DNA of 64,000 nucleotides from Sphingomonadales bacterium 12-68-11 (lineage in GTDB: Bacteria; Pseudomonadota; Alphaproteobacteria; Sphingomonadales; Sphingomonadaceae): NCBI GenBank assembly GCA_002279825.1, contig NCCV01000007.1, forward strand, positions 1 to 64,000. Reading direction: 5' to 3'. Below the pieces are notes generated by a model that worked only from the letters and a program-made list of their open reading frames with translations, had not been told where the DNA came from and ran no database searches. Position 1 is the stretch's first letter. Each line of letters begins with the position of its first letter. Made by a program: the position numbers and the translations under genes. Below are positions 50,801 through 59,224 of the stretch, one piece after another.

Positions 50801-51306
50801 ACGATCGAGCCGCGCACGGCAAACTCGCCGCTGTCGATCACGGTGTCGGTGCGCCCATAGCCCTGGCGCCGCAGCAGCGCGGTCAGGCTCTCGAACCCGA
50901 TCTGCATCCCGGGCTTCAGCTCGCGCACCGTCTCGCGCACCCGGAACGGCGTCAGCACCCGCTGGAGAGCGGCATTGACGGTGGTGACGAGCAACTGCCC
51001 CGAGGCCTTGCCCGCCTGCAGCCGGTGCAGCGCGGACAGGCGCCGCGAACTCACGGCCAGTGCCGGGCTCGCGCGGTCGTAGGGCAGGCAGTCCCACGCC
51101 GGGAACTCGATCACCTCAAGCTCTGGCGCGAACCAGTGCGCGGCGTCGGCGACCGCGCGCATCGCCTGTTCGTCGGGCGCAATGAACACCGCTCGGCCGA
51201 TCGCCGCACGCGCGAGGTCGGCCATGACCAGCGGTTGCGCGCCGCGCGGGATCGAAGCGAGCGTGAGCGGCGCGGTGGCCGAAAGGATGCGGGATAGGTC
51301 AGGCAT
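47818..51306 (-). CDS. mfd: transcription-repair coupling factor
   Basis: A 1162-residue ATPase that removes stalled RNA polymerase at DNA lesions and recruits UvrA. Seen: an N-terminal UvrB-like region (FPAWDCLPYDRASPAL), an RNA-polymerase-interaction region (DLVVHLDHGIGKYLGLE ... EYAGGDKLYIPVENI), the translocase core with Walker A GDVGFGKTEVALRAAF and VDEEQRFGVTHKE, TATPIPRTLQMAM, and a C-terminal TRCF region. Length is normal. The stop overlaps the EAL gene as CTAG. A terminator and sdhE lie upstream, so mfd has its own promoter. Confidence 0.98.
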   Translation of the reverse strand: MPDLSRILSATAPLTLASIPRGAQPLVMADLARAAIGRAVFIAPDEQAMRAVADAAHWFAPELEVIEFPAWDCLPYDRASPALAVSSRRLSALHRLQAGKASGQLLVTTVNAALQRVLTPFRVRETVRELKPGMQIGFESLTALLRRQGYGRTDTVIDSGEFAVRGSIVDLFPAGLDEGLRLDFFGDELESLRLFDPGTQRTTATVESHLLLPASEALLDEDAIKRFRGRYRERFGANATQDPLYQAISEGRRLAGMEHWLPLFEERMATLFDHLGDGDLVVIDAAAVNAGDERLSDIADYYAQRQDTTGQAAGSYRPLPPEALYVSRDEFFGALEQRPVHRSGVFAEPESDRVIDFGFRSGRDFAPERSRGENVYEAAAAHFAALGKAGKRPLFAAYSAGSLSRIASILGEAGTLMRQADSWQEALGQSAKGAATAMVVPLDTGFANDEFELISEQDLLGDRLVRRRKRRKDADAFLAELSALGRGDLVVHLDHGIGKYLGLEPITVGQSQHDCVMLEYAGGDKLYIPVENIDVLSRYGSSDEGAVLDRLGGEAWQRRRARLKERIREIASELLRTAAARALRKAPVLAAEEASFNQFIDRFPWEETDDQDRAIADVLEDLESGKPMDRLVCGDVGFGKTEVALRAAFVAAMNGQQVAVVAPTTLLARQHFTKFTERFEGFPLRIGRLSRLVGAKETTETREGLASGQIDVVIGTHAILSKTTRFKNLGLVIVDEEQRFGVTHKEKLKQLRADVHVLTLTATPIPRTLQMAMSGLRELSTIQTPPVDRLAVRTYVIEWDDMVLREALLREHHRGGQSFIVVPRIADMEPLEDWLRKHVPEVRFVTAHGQMSPTEVEERMGAFYEGKYEVLLSTTIVESGLDIPSANTIVIHRADRFGLAQLYQLRGRVGRAKLRAYAYLTTEKDHQLSEVAEKRLKVLGDLDSLGAGFQLASHDLDIRGAGNLLGDEQSGHIREVGFELYQSMLEDAILAAKAGEAGLERARDSVSPQITVDAPIMIPEDYVPDLAVRMALYRRLNDAADKGEIESLAAEMIDRFGPLPAPTANLIKLIEIKHQAIAANVAKIDVGAKGTLVTFHNDDFPDPAGLLAWVAKLDGTAKLRPDMKLVINRAWGDPQSRLNGLVQLTKGLSGIVRKAEKREQAA

Positions 51307-51365
51307 AAGGGATCAAAGGGCCGAGGAGCGAAGGTCCGAGACGATCGGCGCGTCCCCTCGCCACA

Positions 51366-51406
51366 TAAAACCCGCCCGCGCAAGCTTGGAAGGGCGCGCG
51401 GGCGGG
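51366..51406 (-). terminator. Rho-independent terminator downstream of sdhE
   Basis: CCCGCCCGCGC (51371-51381) and GCGCGGGCGGG (51396-51406) form an 11-bp GC stem around a 14-nt loop. On the minus strand TTTTATGTGG follows, giving a short T-tract. It sits 54 bp beyond the sdhE stop and 60 bp before the mfd start, so it would separate the two leftward transcripts. Confidence 0.72.
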
Positions 51407-51459
51407 CGGTTGCGCAGGTTTCGAGGGGGGCCTCTTCAGGCACCTGGCAAACCGAGAGC

Positions 51460-51735
51460 TTAGATGGCGACGTAATCGAGCTTTTGTAAGGCATCGAGGA
51501 GCGGCCCGCGGAACTCGGGCGGCGCCGCGGCGGCGCCCAGCGCCCAGTCGAGCACGCTTGGGTCGTCGCGGTCGAGGAGCGCCTCGAACCACGCGATCTC
51601 GGCCTCTTGCCAGCCGGCGTGGTGCCTGTCGAAAAAGCTTCCGATCAAGTAGTCGGCTTCGCGCGTGCCGCGATGCCAGGCCCTGAAACGGGCGCGAGCG
51701 AGGCGGCTGGCGCTGAGCGGAGCGGGATTGGTCAC
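51460..51735 (-). CDS. sdhE: succinate dehydrogenase assembly factor (FAD assembly)
   Basis: A 91-residue protein of the SdhE/Sdh5/YgfY family that helps attach FAD to the succinate dehydrogenase flavoprotein. The signature R-G-x-x-E is present as HRGTREADYLIGSFF, followed by the helical WFEALLDRDDPSVLDW. Length matches. The sdh genes are not in the window. It is read in the same direction as the hemerythrin gene 48 bp upstream and ends before a terminator. Confidence 0.93.
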   Translation of the reverse strand: MTNPAPLSASRLARARFRAWHRGTREADYLIGSFFDRHHAGWQEAEIAWFEALLDRDDPSVLDWALGAAAAPPEFRGPLLDALQKLDYVAI

Positions 51736-51783
51736 CCGGCGTCCCTAGGGCGCCGCCGGGTGACGATCAACACGCCGGCAAGG

Positions 51784-52287
51784 TTACTGCTGAACCGCGG
51801 TCAACTGGGCCGGCGGCAGGCCGGCGCCTTCCGCCTGGGCAGTCAGCTCTTCCTTGCGCGCCAGCATCCGGTCGCGCAGTTCGACGAGATCGACGCCGGC
51901 TTTGCGCGCCTGCGCGAACATGCCCTCGCTGGGCTTTTCCTCTTCCTCGACGTGATGTTCGATCTCTTCGCTGAGGACGGTGACCTTGGCGTCGTAGAAC
52001 TGCTCGTCGGGACCGCCCGCCATGATGTCGTTGATCAGTACCTTGGCGCCGTCATGCTCAACATAAGCCTCGTCGAGGGTATCGTCCTCGATCTTGCCGC
52101 GCAGCGCGGGATAGAAGATTTCTTCCTCGATCATCGCGTGGATCTTGAGCTCGTTGCAGATCTTGGTGGCGATCTGCTCCTTGCGCGACTTGCCGGTGGC
52201 GTTCTCGAACTTGTCGAACAGCTCCTCGACCACGCGGTGGTCTGCCTTCAGCAAAGCGATCGCATCGGTATAGGTTTCCTGCGCCAT
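51784..52287 (-). CDS. hemerythrin domain-containing protein
   Basis: A 167-residue predicted di-iron four-helix HHE protein: LLKADHRVVEELFDKFE, IHAMIEEEIFYPAL, and EIEHHVEEEEKPSE carry the His and acidic ligands. A long Gln/Ala-rich tail follows. The start ATG 52287 has GGAGCAAATC directly upstream; the open frame extends 21 bp further. It differs from the other hemerythrin (15775-16254) mainly in spacing and tail. Likely role in oxygen or nitrosative stress; not proven. Confidence 0.9.
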   Translation of the reverse strand: MAQETYTDAIALLKADHRVVEELFDKFENATGKSRKEQIATKICNELKIHAMIEEEIFYPALRGKIEDDTLDEAYVEHDGAKVLINDIMAGGPDEQFYDAKVTVLSEEIEHHVEEEEKPSEGMFAQARKAGVDLVELRDRMLARKEELTAQAEGAGLPPAQLTAVQQ

Positions 52288-52364
52288 GATTTGCTCCTGA
52301 GCGGGCAAGATGCCCCCCCCGGTGCAAAGCCCGAGCGCGCCGCCCGTTCCGGGCTCAACGCTTG

Positions 52365-53165
52365 TTAGTTTGGAAGTTCGGTCATGGCGAAGCGGATGCG
52401 CGGGCGCGGCTGCGAGCGACGCTGGCGCCGGAGCGCAAACCCGATCACCCCGAAGCCCATCAGCATCATCGCCCAGGTGGCGGGTTCCGGGACGGCCGGT
52501 GCGCTCGTCGGCAATCCTGCGAACCCGGTGCCGCCGATCCGCGCGCCTTCCGAATGAAACCGGTCGGCGATCACCGAACCATCGACCGAACCGCCCTGGA
52601 TCGTGACCAATGCCGCCGGCGCGAGGACCGAGCCTTTGACGTTCATGCCGCCGAGCGTCAGGCTGTTCGCCTCATGGAAGTTGAAGATGACCTGATCGGC
52701 CGCCAGACCGCCGAAGTTCAGGTTGACGAAGTTGGAGAGCGAGCTGCCCCACACGTTGACGATCGCGCCCGTACCCGGACCCGCGAAGCTCAACGCGTAA
52801 ATGCTCGACCAGTTCGGCGCGCTGCTGCCGTCGAGGTTGAAGACGTTGATGCCGTTGCCGGTGCCGGTCAACGTCAGTGCGCCCCAGGCGTTGCTGGCGG
52901 TGCCGGTGGCGGCCAGCGCCGCGAGCTGCAGCGAAAGCGCATCGGCGGACGAGTCGAGCGTAGCCGAGGATCCGGTCTGGCTGGTGAAATTGGTTCCCGA
53001 GGGACCGTTGGCATTGGTGAAGCTGCCCGAGGCGATATCGCCGTAGCTGCCCCCCGAGATGAAGGTGTTCCCGGTTGCATAGACGTTGTAATCGAAAATC
53101 TGCGCCGCCGCAGCCGGCTGCGCTACGAAAACCGCCATCGTCGCTGCCAAAACCAACTTAATCAT
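52365..53165 (-). CDS. choice-of-anchor A family protein with PEP-CTERM sorting signal
   Basis: A 266-residue exported protein. A signal peptide ends near residue 20 (AQPAAAAQ). The body is Gly/Asn/Ser/Thr-rich, strand-like, and matches the choice-of-anchor A region (VNLNFGGLAADQVIFNFHEAN and GSVLAPAALVTIQGG). The C-terminus has the PEP-CTERM signal VPEPATWAMMLMGFGVIGFALRRQRR: the PEP motif, a hydrophobic helix and basic residues, recognised by an exosortase. About twenty polar residues follow, longer than usual. The exosortase and exopolysaccharide genes are not in the window. The upstream region holds an inverted repeat. Confidence 0.9.
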   Translation of the reverse strand: MIKLVLAATMAVFVAQPAAAAQIFDYNVYATGNTFISGGSYGDIASGSFTNANGPSGTNFTSQTGSSATLDSSADALSLQLAALAATGTASNAWGALTLTGTGNGINVFNLDGSSAPNWSSIYALSFAGPGTGAIVNVWGSSLSNFVNLNFGGLAADQVIFNFHEANSLTLGGMNVKGSVLAPAALVTIQGGSVDGSVIADRFHSEGARIGGTGFAGLPTSAPAVPEPATWAMMLMGFGVIGFALRRQRRSQPRPRIRFAMTELPN

Positions 53166-53178
53166 GTCTTCCGCGCCC

Positions 53179-53218
53179 TTGTGAACTTCAACTGCGCACC
53201 ATTACCTATGTTTCACAA
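53179..53218. repeat. inverted repeat upstream of the PEP-CTERM gene
   Basis: TTGTGAA (53179-53185) and TTCACAA (53212-53218) form a 7-bp inverted repeat with a 26-nt spacer, starting 14 bp from the PEP-CTERM gene's ATG on its 5' side. It could be an operator or an mRNA hairpin. A second AT-rich stretch with GTTAAC and TTAACCAT (53244-53276) lies further out, towards recG. Confidence 0.35.
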
Positions 53219-53360
53219 AATTCATAGGGCGTTGCAGGATTTTGTTAACGAAAGCGTAGCCATTACAGTTAACCATGATCTCGCGTGGCCAGGTCCACGG
53301 GGTGTGATGCCGGTTCGGTGGGCGCTTCGCATCGCGGGCAAAACGCAATAGACCGCCGCC

Positions 53361-55424
53361 ATGCGCCCCGACACGCTGAACCCGCTGTTCGCCGAGAGCG
53401 ACACGCTCGAAGGCGTCGGGCCGAAGCTCAGGAAGCCGCTCAACAAGCTCGGTCTCACGCGCATCCGCGATGTCGCCTATCATCTGCCCGACCGGTTCGT
53501 GCAGCGCCGCGCGATCGCCGATCTCGACGAGGGCGTCGTTGGCGAGCAGGTTGTGGTCGCGCTCACGCCGTTCGAGCATCGCGCCAGCCCCAACCAGCGC
53601 GCGCCTCACCGTGTGCTCGCGCACGATGCCAAGGGCAACGTCTGCGCGCTGGTCTATTTCGGCAAAGCCGCGTTCACAGCCCGCAAGCTGTTTCCGCCGG
53701 GCGAGGTGCGCTGGGTGGCGGGTCGGCTCGAGCAATATGACCAGTGGCTGCAGATCGTGCATCCCGAGCACGTTGCGGACACCAGTGCCGGGTTGCTGGG
53801 GCATCTGATCGAGCCGGTCTATCCGCTCGCCGAAGGCCTGACCCAGCCCAAGCTGGCCGATTTCGTCCACCAGGCGCTGGCGCGGCTTCCCGAGCTGCCC
53901 GAATGGATCGAGCCCGGGTTGCTTGACAGGCACGGCTGGCCCGGCTGGCGCGACGCGCTGGTGCTGGCGCATCGCGGCGAGCATCAAGCCGCGCGCGACC
54001 GCCTCGCCTACGACGAACTGTTCGCCAATGCGCTGGCGTTGATGCTGGTGCGCGCCGACAACCGCCGGCGCCGCGGACAGCCGCTCGCAGGCGATGGGCG
54101 CCTGCGCGACACGCTGGCACTGCCGTTTCCGCTGACCGGCGCCCAGCGCCGCGCGATCGGCGAGATCGAGGGCGATTTGACGCAGACCGCGCCGATGCTG
54201 CGGCTACTGCAAGGCGACGTCGGATCGGGCAAGACCGTCGTCGCGTTGGAAGCCATGCTGGTCGCGGTCGAGGCGGGCGCGCAGGCGGCCATGCTAGCGC
54301 CGACCGAGCTGCTGGCGCGGCAGCACTTCGACACGCTGCAGCGCTTCGCGGCGCCCACGGGGGTGCGGATCGCGCTGCTGACCGGGCGCGACAAGGGCCG
54401 CGTTCGCGAGGCGATCCTGATGGACCTGCTGAACGGCACCATCGATATCCTCGTCGGCACTCACGCGATCTTCCAGGACAGCGTGGCCTATCGTAATCTC
54501 GCCCTGGTCGTCATCGACGAACAACACCGGTTCGGGGTCGGCCAGCGGCTGTTGCTGACGCAAAAGGGCAAGGTCACGCCGCATTGCCTGGCGATGACCG
54601 CCACCCCGATTCCGCGCACGCTGACGCTCGCGCAATATGGCGAGATGTACGTCAGCCGGCTCGACGAACTTCCTCCGGGCCGGCAGGCGATCGATACCCG
54701 GGTGGTCGCGCTCGATCGCCTGTCAGAGGTGATCGACGGCCTCGCGCGCCATCTCGATGGCGGTCAGCAGGCGTACTGGGTCTGCCCGATGGTCCGCGGC
54801 GAGCACGAGGACGACGACCTGGCAGCGGCGGAGACTCGCTTCGCGACGCTCAGGGCCCGGTTCGGCGACCAGGTCGAGCTGGTCCACGGCCAGTTGCGCG
54901 CCGAGCAGAAAGACGCCGCAATGGAACGGTTTGCCGCCGGCGATGCCCGCCTGCTGGTCGCCACCACCGTGATCGAAGTCGGGGTCGACGTACCCAATGC
55001 CACGCTGATGGTAGTCGAGCAGGCCGAGCGATTTGGGCTGGCCCAATTGCACCAATTGCGCGGCCGGGTCGGGCGCGGGAGCGAGAAGTCGGTGTGCCTG
55101 CTGCTGCGCGGGGAGGCGCTCAGCGAGGTCGGCCGCCAGCGGCTCGCGCTGCTGCGCGAAACGCAGGACGGGTTCCGGCTCGCGGAAGCGGACCTCGAGC
55201 TGCGCGGCGGCGGCGAACTGCTCGGCACGCGCCAGTCCGGCGACACTCCGTTCCGTCTGGCGGAGCTAGAGCAGATCCAGCGGCTGCTGCCGATCGCGCA
55301 CGACGACGCGCGCCTGCTGGTCGAACGCGACGGCGGGCTCACCGGCCCGCGCGGCGAGGCGGCGCGGCTGCTGCTGTACCTGTTCGAGCGCGACTGGGGC
55401 GTTCAGTTGCTGCGCGGGGGCTAG
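53361..55424 (+). CDS. recG: ATP-dependent DNA helicase RecG
   Basis: A 687-residue helicase that remodels stalled forks and Holliday junctions. An N-terminal OB/wedge region (GVGPKLRKPLNKLGL, YHLPDRFVQRR) is followed by the motor: LQGDVGSGKTVVALEAML (Walker A), VVIDEQHRFGVGQR (DEQH), MTATPIPRTLTLA, and the second domain TTVIEVGVDVPNATLMVVEQAERFGLAQLHQLRGRVGRG. Length matches. Its TAG overlaps the convergent GGDEF gene's stop within CTAG. The ATG has only a weak upstream site. Confidence 0.97.
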   Translation: MRPDTLNPLFAESDTLEGVGPKLRKPLNKLGLTRIRDVAYHLPDRFVQRRAIADLDEGVVGEQVVVALTPFEHRASPNQRAPHRVLAHDAKGNVCALVYFGKAAFTARKLFPPGEVRWVAGRLEQYDQWLQIVHPEHVADTSAGLLGHLIEPVYPLAEGLTQPKLADFVHQALARLPELPEWIEPGLLDRHGWPGWRDALVLAHRGEHQAARDRLAYDELFANALALMLVRADNRRRRGQPLAGDGRLRDTLALPFPLTGAQRRAIGEIEGDLTQTAPMLRLLQGDVGSGKTVVALEAMLVAVEAGAQAAMLAPTELLARQHFDTLQRFAAPTGVRIALLTGRDKGRVREAILMDLLNGTIDILVGTHAIFQDSVAYRNLALVVIDEQHRFGVGQRLLLTQKGKVTPHCLAMTATPIPRTLTLAQYGEMYVSRLDELPPGRQAIDTRVVALDRLSEVIDGLARHLDGGQQAYWVCPMVRGEHEDDDLAAAETRFATLRARFGDQVELVHGQLRAEQKDAAMERFAAGDARLLVATTVIEVGVDVPNATLMVVEQAERFGLAQLHQLRGRVGRGSEKSVCLLLRGEALSEVGRQRLALLRETQDGFRLAEADLELRGGGELLGTRQSGDTPFRLAELEQIQRLLPIAHDDARLLVERDGGLTGPRGEAARLLLYLFERDWGVQLLRGG

Positions 55425-56539
55425 GCCGCCGCAAGGTGCCCGAACTTGCGGGCGCGCTTTTCGGCATAGAGCCGCTCGTCGGCGCGCGCGAGCAGGCTCT
55501 CGAGATCGCCGCTGGGCATCTCGGTCACGACCGAGCCGACGCATACCGATACGTGGATCGTATGGCCATTGATCTCGAACGGCGCGCCGATCGCGGCGCG
55601 AATACGCCGCACGAGCAACTGCGCCTGCTCCGGACGCTTGAGGCCCGGCTGAACGATCGCGAACTCGTCGCCGCCCAGGCGTGCGGCGATGTCGCCGTTG
55701 CGGACCGCGCCGGCGAGGCGCTCTGCGACCAGCTTGAGCAGCGCGTCCCCGGTGGCATGGCCGTAGCGATCGTTTACCGGCTTGAACCCGTCGAGGTCGA
55801 GATAGTGCACCGCCACGAGGTCGCTCGGGGACATGAGCGCGAAGTTCTCGGCGAAATACTCATTCAGCGCCAGCCGATTGGGCAGGGCGGTGAGGCTGTC
55901 GCGCAGCGCCAGCGAGCCGAAGGTCAACCGCTTGCCAACCTCGAGCTTTACCGTCGTCTGGCGAGCGATGACCGTCTGTGCCCCGCCGAACAGGAATCCT
56001 GCCATGATGATACCCAGCGCGAAATACATCGGATCGGTGCGCGCGAGCGAAACCGCCAGGGTCGGCAGCAGCGCTGCGAACATGCTGGGGATCGCGATCA
56101 GCGGCCTGAGGCCACTTCCCGTCGCGACCCCCGCGCAGTAACCCACCAGCAAGCAGGTGCAGAGCATGTGCGCTTCGGGATCGGGCATCGCAAAGACGTG
56201 GCCCGCAAAGGCGCCGAGCGAGATCGAGAACGCCTGGAAGGGAACCGCGAAAGCCAGCTCGAGCTTCCGCGCCTCGGTACGGTCGAGCGTTGCGGTGAGC
56301 GCGCGTTGCCGCAGCGCCCGGGTCAACCCCAGGCGGCCGAGGCTCGCGAGCACGCCCATGACTCCCGTCGCAAGCACATAGGGGTCGCCATCACGGACGG
56401 AAATCAGGGTGAAGGACAGCATGAACGCGCCCGACATGATCATGGCCGGCACCAGGTTCATGTACAAGCTGCGTACCAGTTCGACGTAGACCCGGTCGGC
56501 CAGGGCGTCCGCCCGGCCGGACATCTCGGCGGCCCGCAT
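55421..56539 (-). CDS. GGDEF domain diguanylate cyclase with membrane-sensor domain
   Basis: A 372-residue protein with about six hydrophobic segments in the first 200 residues, then a GGDEF domain. Catalytic RLGGDEFAIV is intact. The inhibitory RxxD I-site is present as RNGD exactly five residues before GGDEF, so product feedback is likely. It makes c-di-GMP from two GTP. I chose ATG 56539 with AGGAG upstream; a GTG at 56584 would add 15 residues and has a poor site. The stop overlaps recG as CTAG. Divergent from the aldehyde dehydrogenase. Confidence 0.9.
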   Translation of the reverse strand: MRAAEMSGRADALADRVYVELVRSLYMNLVPAMIMSGAFMLSFTLISVRDGDPYVLATGVMGVLASLGRLGLTRALRQRALTATLDRTEARKLELAFAVPFQAFSISLGAFAGHVFAMPDPEAHMLCTCLLVGYCAGVATGSGLRPLIAIPSMFAALLPTLAVSLARTDPMYFALGIIMAGFLFGGAQTVIARQTTVKLEVGKRLTFGSLALRDSLTALPNRLALNEYFAENFALMSPSDLVAVHYLDLDGFKPVNDRYGHATGDALLKLVAERLAGAVRNGDIAARLGGDEFAIVQPGLKRPEQAQLLVRRIRAAIGAPFEINGHTIHVSVCVGSVVTEMPSGDLESLLARADERLYAEKRARKFGHLAAA

Positions 56540-56744
56540 GACTTCCCGTACTCCTAAGCGAGCCACTGTTCGATCGGCCGCCACCGCGTTGGGCGCCCAA
56601 ATCCTTACGATCGGGTAAAGCTAACGTGCGTTAGTGAGCGGGCGGGAACACCCCCCCGCGCACCGTAACGGTGGAACCTTGTTCCCAGCCGCCGGCGCAC
56701 GATCTAGAAGGCCCGCCAACTCCCTTCTCGAAAGCTGAACCGCC

Positions 56745-58100
56745 ATGGCCAGTCCGCTCTCCAATCCCGCCGACGCGTCAGAACTGCAACGAGTCTTCGC
56801 ACTGCAGCAGGCGCATCAATGGGACGTCAAGGCGTCGGGCGCGGCGGAGCGCAAGGCCAAGCTCGCCAGGCTCAAGGCGGCGGTCGAATCGCGCGCCGAC
56901 GCCATCGTCGCCGCAGTCCTGGCGGACACGCGCAAACCCGAAGGCGAGATCCGCGTCACCGAAGTGCTGAACGTGGTCGGCAACATCCAGCTCAACATCG
57001 ACAGCCTTGAGGAGTGGATGAGGCCAACCGAGGTGATCCCGTCGAAGAACCCCAATGATAAGGCCATGATCGTGCCCGAGGCGCGCGGCGTGTGCCTGAT
57101 CCTGGGGCCCTGGAACTTCCCGCTCGGCCTGACGCTCGGGCCGCTCGCGGCGGCGGTTGCCGCCGGCAACTGCTGCATGGTCAAGCTGACCGACCTGTGC
57201 CCGGCCACTGCCCGCATCGCCGGCGAGATCATCCGCGAGGTGTTCGAGGAGCGCGAGGTAGCGCTGTTCGAGGGCGACGTCGGCGTCGCTCAGGCGCTGC
57301 TCGAACTGCCCTTCAACCACATCTTCTTCACCGGCAGCACCCGCGTCGGCAGGATCGTGATGGCCGCCGCGGCCAAGCACCTGGCGACGGTGACGCTCGA
57401 ACTCGGCGGCAAGTCCCCGGTCATCATCGATGAGGGCGCGGATGTCGAAGCGATCGCGGCGGCGCTCGCCGGCGCCAAGCAGTTCAACGGCGGCCAGGCC
57501 TGCATCTGCCCCGACTACGTGTTCGTGAGGGAGGACCAGAAGGCGCGGCTGGTCGAAGGCTTCCGGGCCAACGTGACGGCGAACCTCTATGGCGAGGACG
57601 GCGCGATCAAGAAGGACAGCATCGCCCAGATCGTCAACCAGGGCAATTTCGACCGCGTGAAGGGCCTGTTCGACGATGCGGTCGCGCAGGGGGCAACCGT
57701 GGCGGTGGGCGGCACGCTCGACGAGGGCGACCTGACCGTCCATCCGACCCTGCTCACCGACGTGACCCCGCAGATGAAAATCCTGCAGGAGGAAATCTTC
57801 GCGCCGCTGCTGCCGGTCATGACTTACGACGATCTCGACCAGGTCATCGGCTACATCGAAGCGCGCGACAAACCGCTCGCGCTCTACGTGTTCAGCGGCA
57901 ACGAGGCCAATGTGCAGAAGGTGCTCGATCGCACGTCATCGGGCGGGGTCACGGTCAACGGCGTGTTCTCGCACTATCTTGAGAACCGGCTCCCGTTCGG
58001 CGGAGTCAACGGCAGCGGCATGGGAAGCTATCACGGCTACTTCGGGTTCAAGGCGTTCTCGCACGAACGAGCGGTTTACGTGCACCGGCAGGCGGCCTGA
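56745..58100 (+). CDS. aldehyde dehydrogenase (coniferyl aldehyde dehydrogenase-like)
   Basis: A 451-residue NAD(P)-dependent aldehyde dehydrogenase. Seen: LGPWNFPLGLTLGPLAAAVAAGN, FFTGSTRVGRIVMAAAAKHL, the catalytic Glu in TLELGGKSP, and the nucleophilic Cys in NGGQACICPDYVFV. Length and the C-terminal FGGVNGSGMGSYHGYFGFKAFSHERAVY put it in the shorter class 3-like group that includes coniferyl aldehyde dehydrogenases and fatty-aldehyde enzymes. It ends 15 bp before the cytochrome bd gene cluster, which is on the other strand. Substrate unknown. Confidence 0.92.
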   Translation: MASPLSNPADASELQRVFALQQAHQWDVKASGAAERKAKLARLKAAVESRADAIVAAVLADTRKPEGEIRVTEVLNVVGNIQLNIDSLEEWMRPTEVIPSKNPNDKAMIVPEARGVCLILGPWNFPLGLTLGPLAAAVAAGNCCMVKLTDLCPATARIAGEIIREVFEEREVALFEGDVGVAQALLELPFNHIFFTGSTRVGRIVMAAAAKHLATVTLELGGKSPVIIDEGADVEAIAAALAGAKQFNGGQACICPDYVFVREDQKARLVEGFRANVTANLYGEDGAIKKDSIAQIVNQGNFDRVKGLFDDAVAQGATVAVGGTLDEGDLTVHPTLLTDVTPQMKILQEEIFAPLLPVMTYDDLDQVIGYIEARDKPLALYVFSGNEANVQKVLDRTSSGGVTVNGVFSHYLENRLPFGGVNGSGMGSYHGYFGFKAFSHERAVYVHRQAA

Positions 58101-58115
58101 TCGCGGGCGAGGGGG

Positions 58116-58232
58116 TCAGGGCATGATCGCCCAGCGGATCGCATAGGCGACCGCGCCGAGCACCGCGACGCTGGCGGCCCAGATCGCCGCCAGCCACAGC
58201 AGCCGGCTCCACAAGGGCCGCTGCTCGCTCAA
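58116..58232 (-). CDS. DUF2474 small membrane subunit of the cytochrome bd oxidase
   Basis: A 38-residue single-helix membrane protein that starts at TTG overlapping the cydB stop as TTGA. The sequence RPLWSRLLWLAAIWAASVAV, then AYAIRWAIMP, is typical of DUF2474, a small protein encoded after CydB/CioB-type subunits, comparable in position to CydX. Its coupling to cydB supports a structural or assembly role in this oxidase. Confidence 0.82.
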   Translation of the reverse strand: MSEQRPLWSRLLWLAAIWAASVAVLGAVAYAIRWAIMP

Positions 58233-59224
58233 TGGTAGCCCTCGGTGCCGACTTTGCCGCGGAACACCCAATAGGCCCAGCCGGTATAGGCGAGGATCAG
58301 GGGCAAGGTGATCGCGATGCCGATCAACATGAACACCTGGCTCCGCTCAGGCGCAGCCGCGTCCCAGATGGTCAGGGTATCGGGCACGACATACGGCCAC
58401 ATCGAAATCCCAAGACCCGCCATGCCGAGCAGGAACAGCGCCAGCGCCAGGAAGAACGGCGCCGCCTCGCGCCGCTTGGCGAGGCTGCGGAACAGCAAGA
58501 ACGCTGTGATAGCGGTCAGCAGCGGAACCTGGCTGGCGATGAAGAAGCTCGGCATCGTGAACCAGCGCTGGAAGTACTGCGCGTCGAGGAAGGGCGTGTA
58601 GAGGCTGACTGCGCCGAGCAGGACGAGCGTCGCAATGGCGGCGCGCACCGCCAGGCGGTAGGCGTGGCCCTGCGCGCTCCCGCTGGTTTTCCACACCAGC
58701 CAGCACGCGCCGAGCAGCGCGTAGCCGGCGACCACGCCGACGCCGGTCAGCAGCGTATAGGGGGACAGCCAGTCCCACCAGCTACCGGCGTAGGCGCGAC
58801 CTTCGATTTCGATGCCCTGGAGCAGTGCGCCCAGCGTCATGCCTTGCGCCAGGGCCGCGATGAGCGAGCCCGCGAAGAACGCGAAGTCCCAGTATTTGCG
58901 GTGCGCCGGATCGCGCCACCGGAACTCGAACGCCACGCCCCGGAATACCAGTCCCAACAGCATCGCCACGATCAGCGGATAAGTCGCGGGCAGGATCACC
59001 GCGTAAGCGAGCGGGAAAGCCGCCATCAGCCCGCCGCCGCCGAGCACCAGCCAGGTCTCGTTGCCGTCCCATACCGGCGCGATCGCGTTCATCGCCTGGT
59101 CGCGTTCCTCGCCCGGCGCGAAGCGGGGGAACAGGATGCCGATCCCCAGATCGAACCCGTCCATGACCACATAGGCGAAGACCGCAAAGGCGATCAGGAA
59201 CGCCCAGAGCACCGTCAGGTCCAT
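58229..59224 (-). CDS. cydB: cytochrome bd-type quinol oxidase subunit II (CioB type)
   Basis: A 331-residue integral-membrane protein with about eight helices. It begins MDLTVLWAFLIAFAVFAYVVMDGFDLGIGILFP and continues NAIAPVWDGNETWLVLGG, both hallmark CydB segments. Together with subunit I it reduces O2 to water with quinol. The ATG shares one base with the cydA stop, and the stop overlaps the DUF2474 start, so all three are translated as one unit. Confidence 0.95.
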   Translation of the reverse strand: MDLTVLWAFLIAFAVFAYVVMDGFDLGIGILFPRFAPGEERDQAMNAIAPVWDGNETWLVLGGGGLMAAFPLAYAVILPATYPLIVAMLLGLVFRGVAFEFRWRDPAHRKYWDFAFFAGSLIAALAQGMTLGALLQGIEIEGRAYAGSWWDWLSPYTLLTGVGVVAGYALLGACWLVWKTSGSAQGHAYRLAVRAAIATLVLLGAVSLYTPFLDAQYFQRWFTMPSFFIASQVPLLTAITAFLLFRSLAKRREAAPFFLALALFLLGMAGLGISMWPYVVPDTLTIWDAAAPERSQVFMLIGIAITLPLILAYTGWAYWVFRGKVGTEGYH

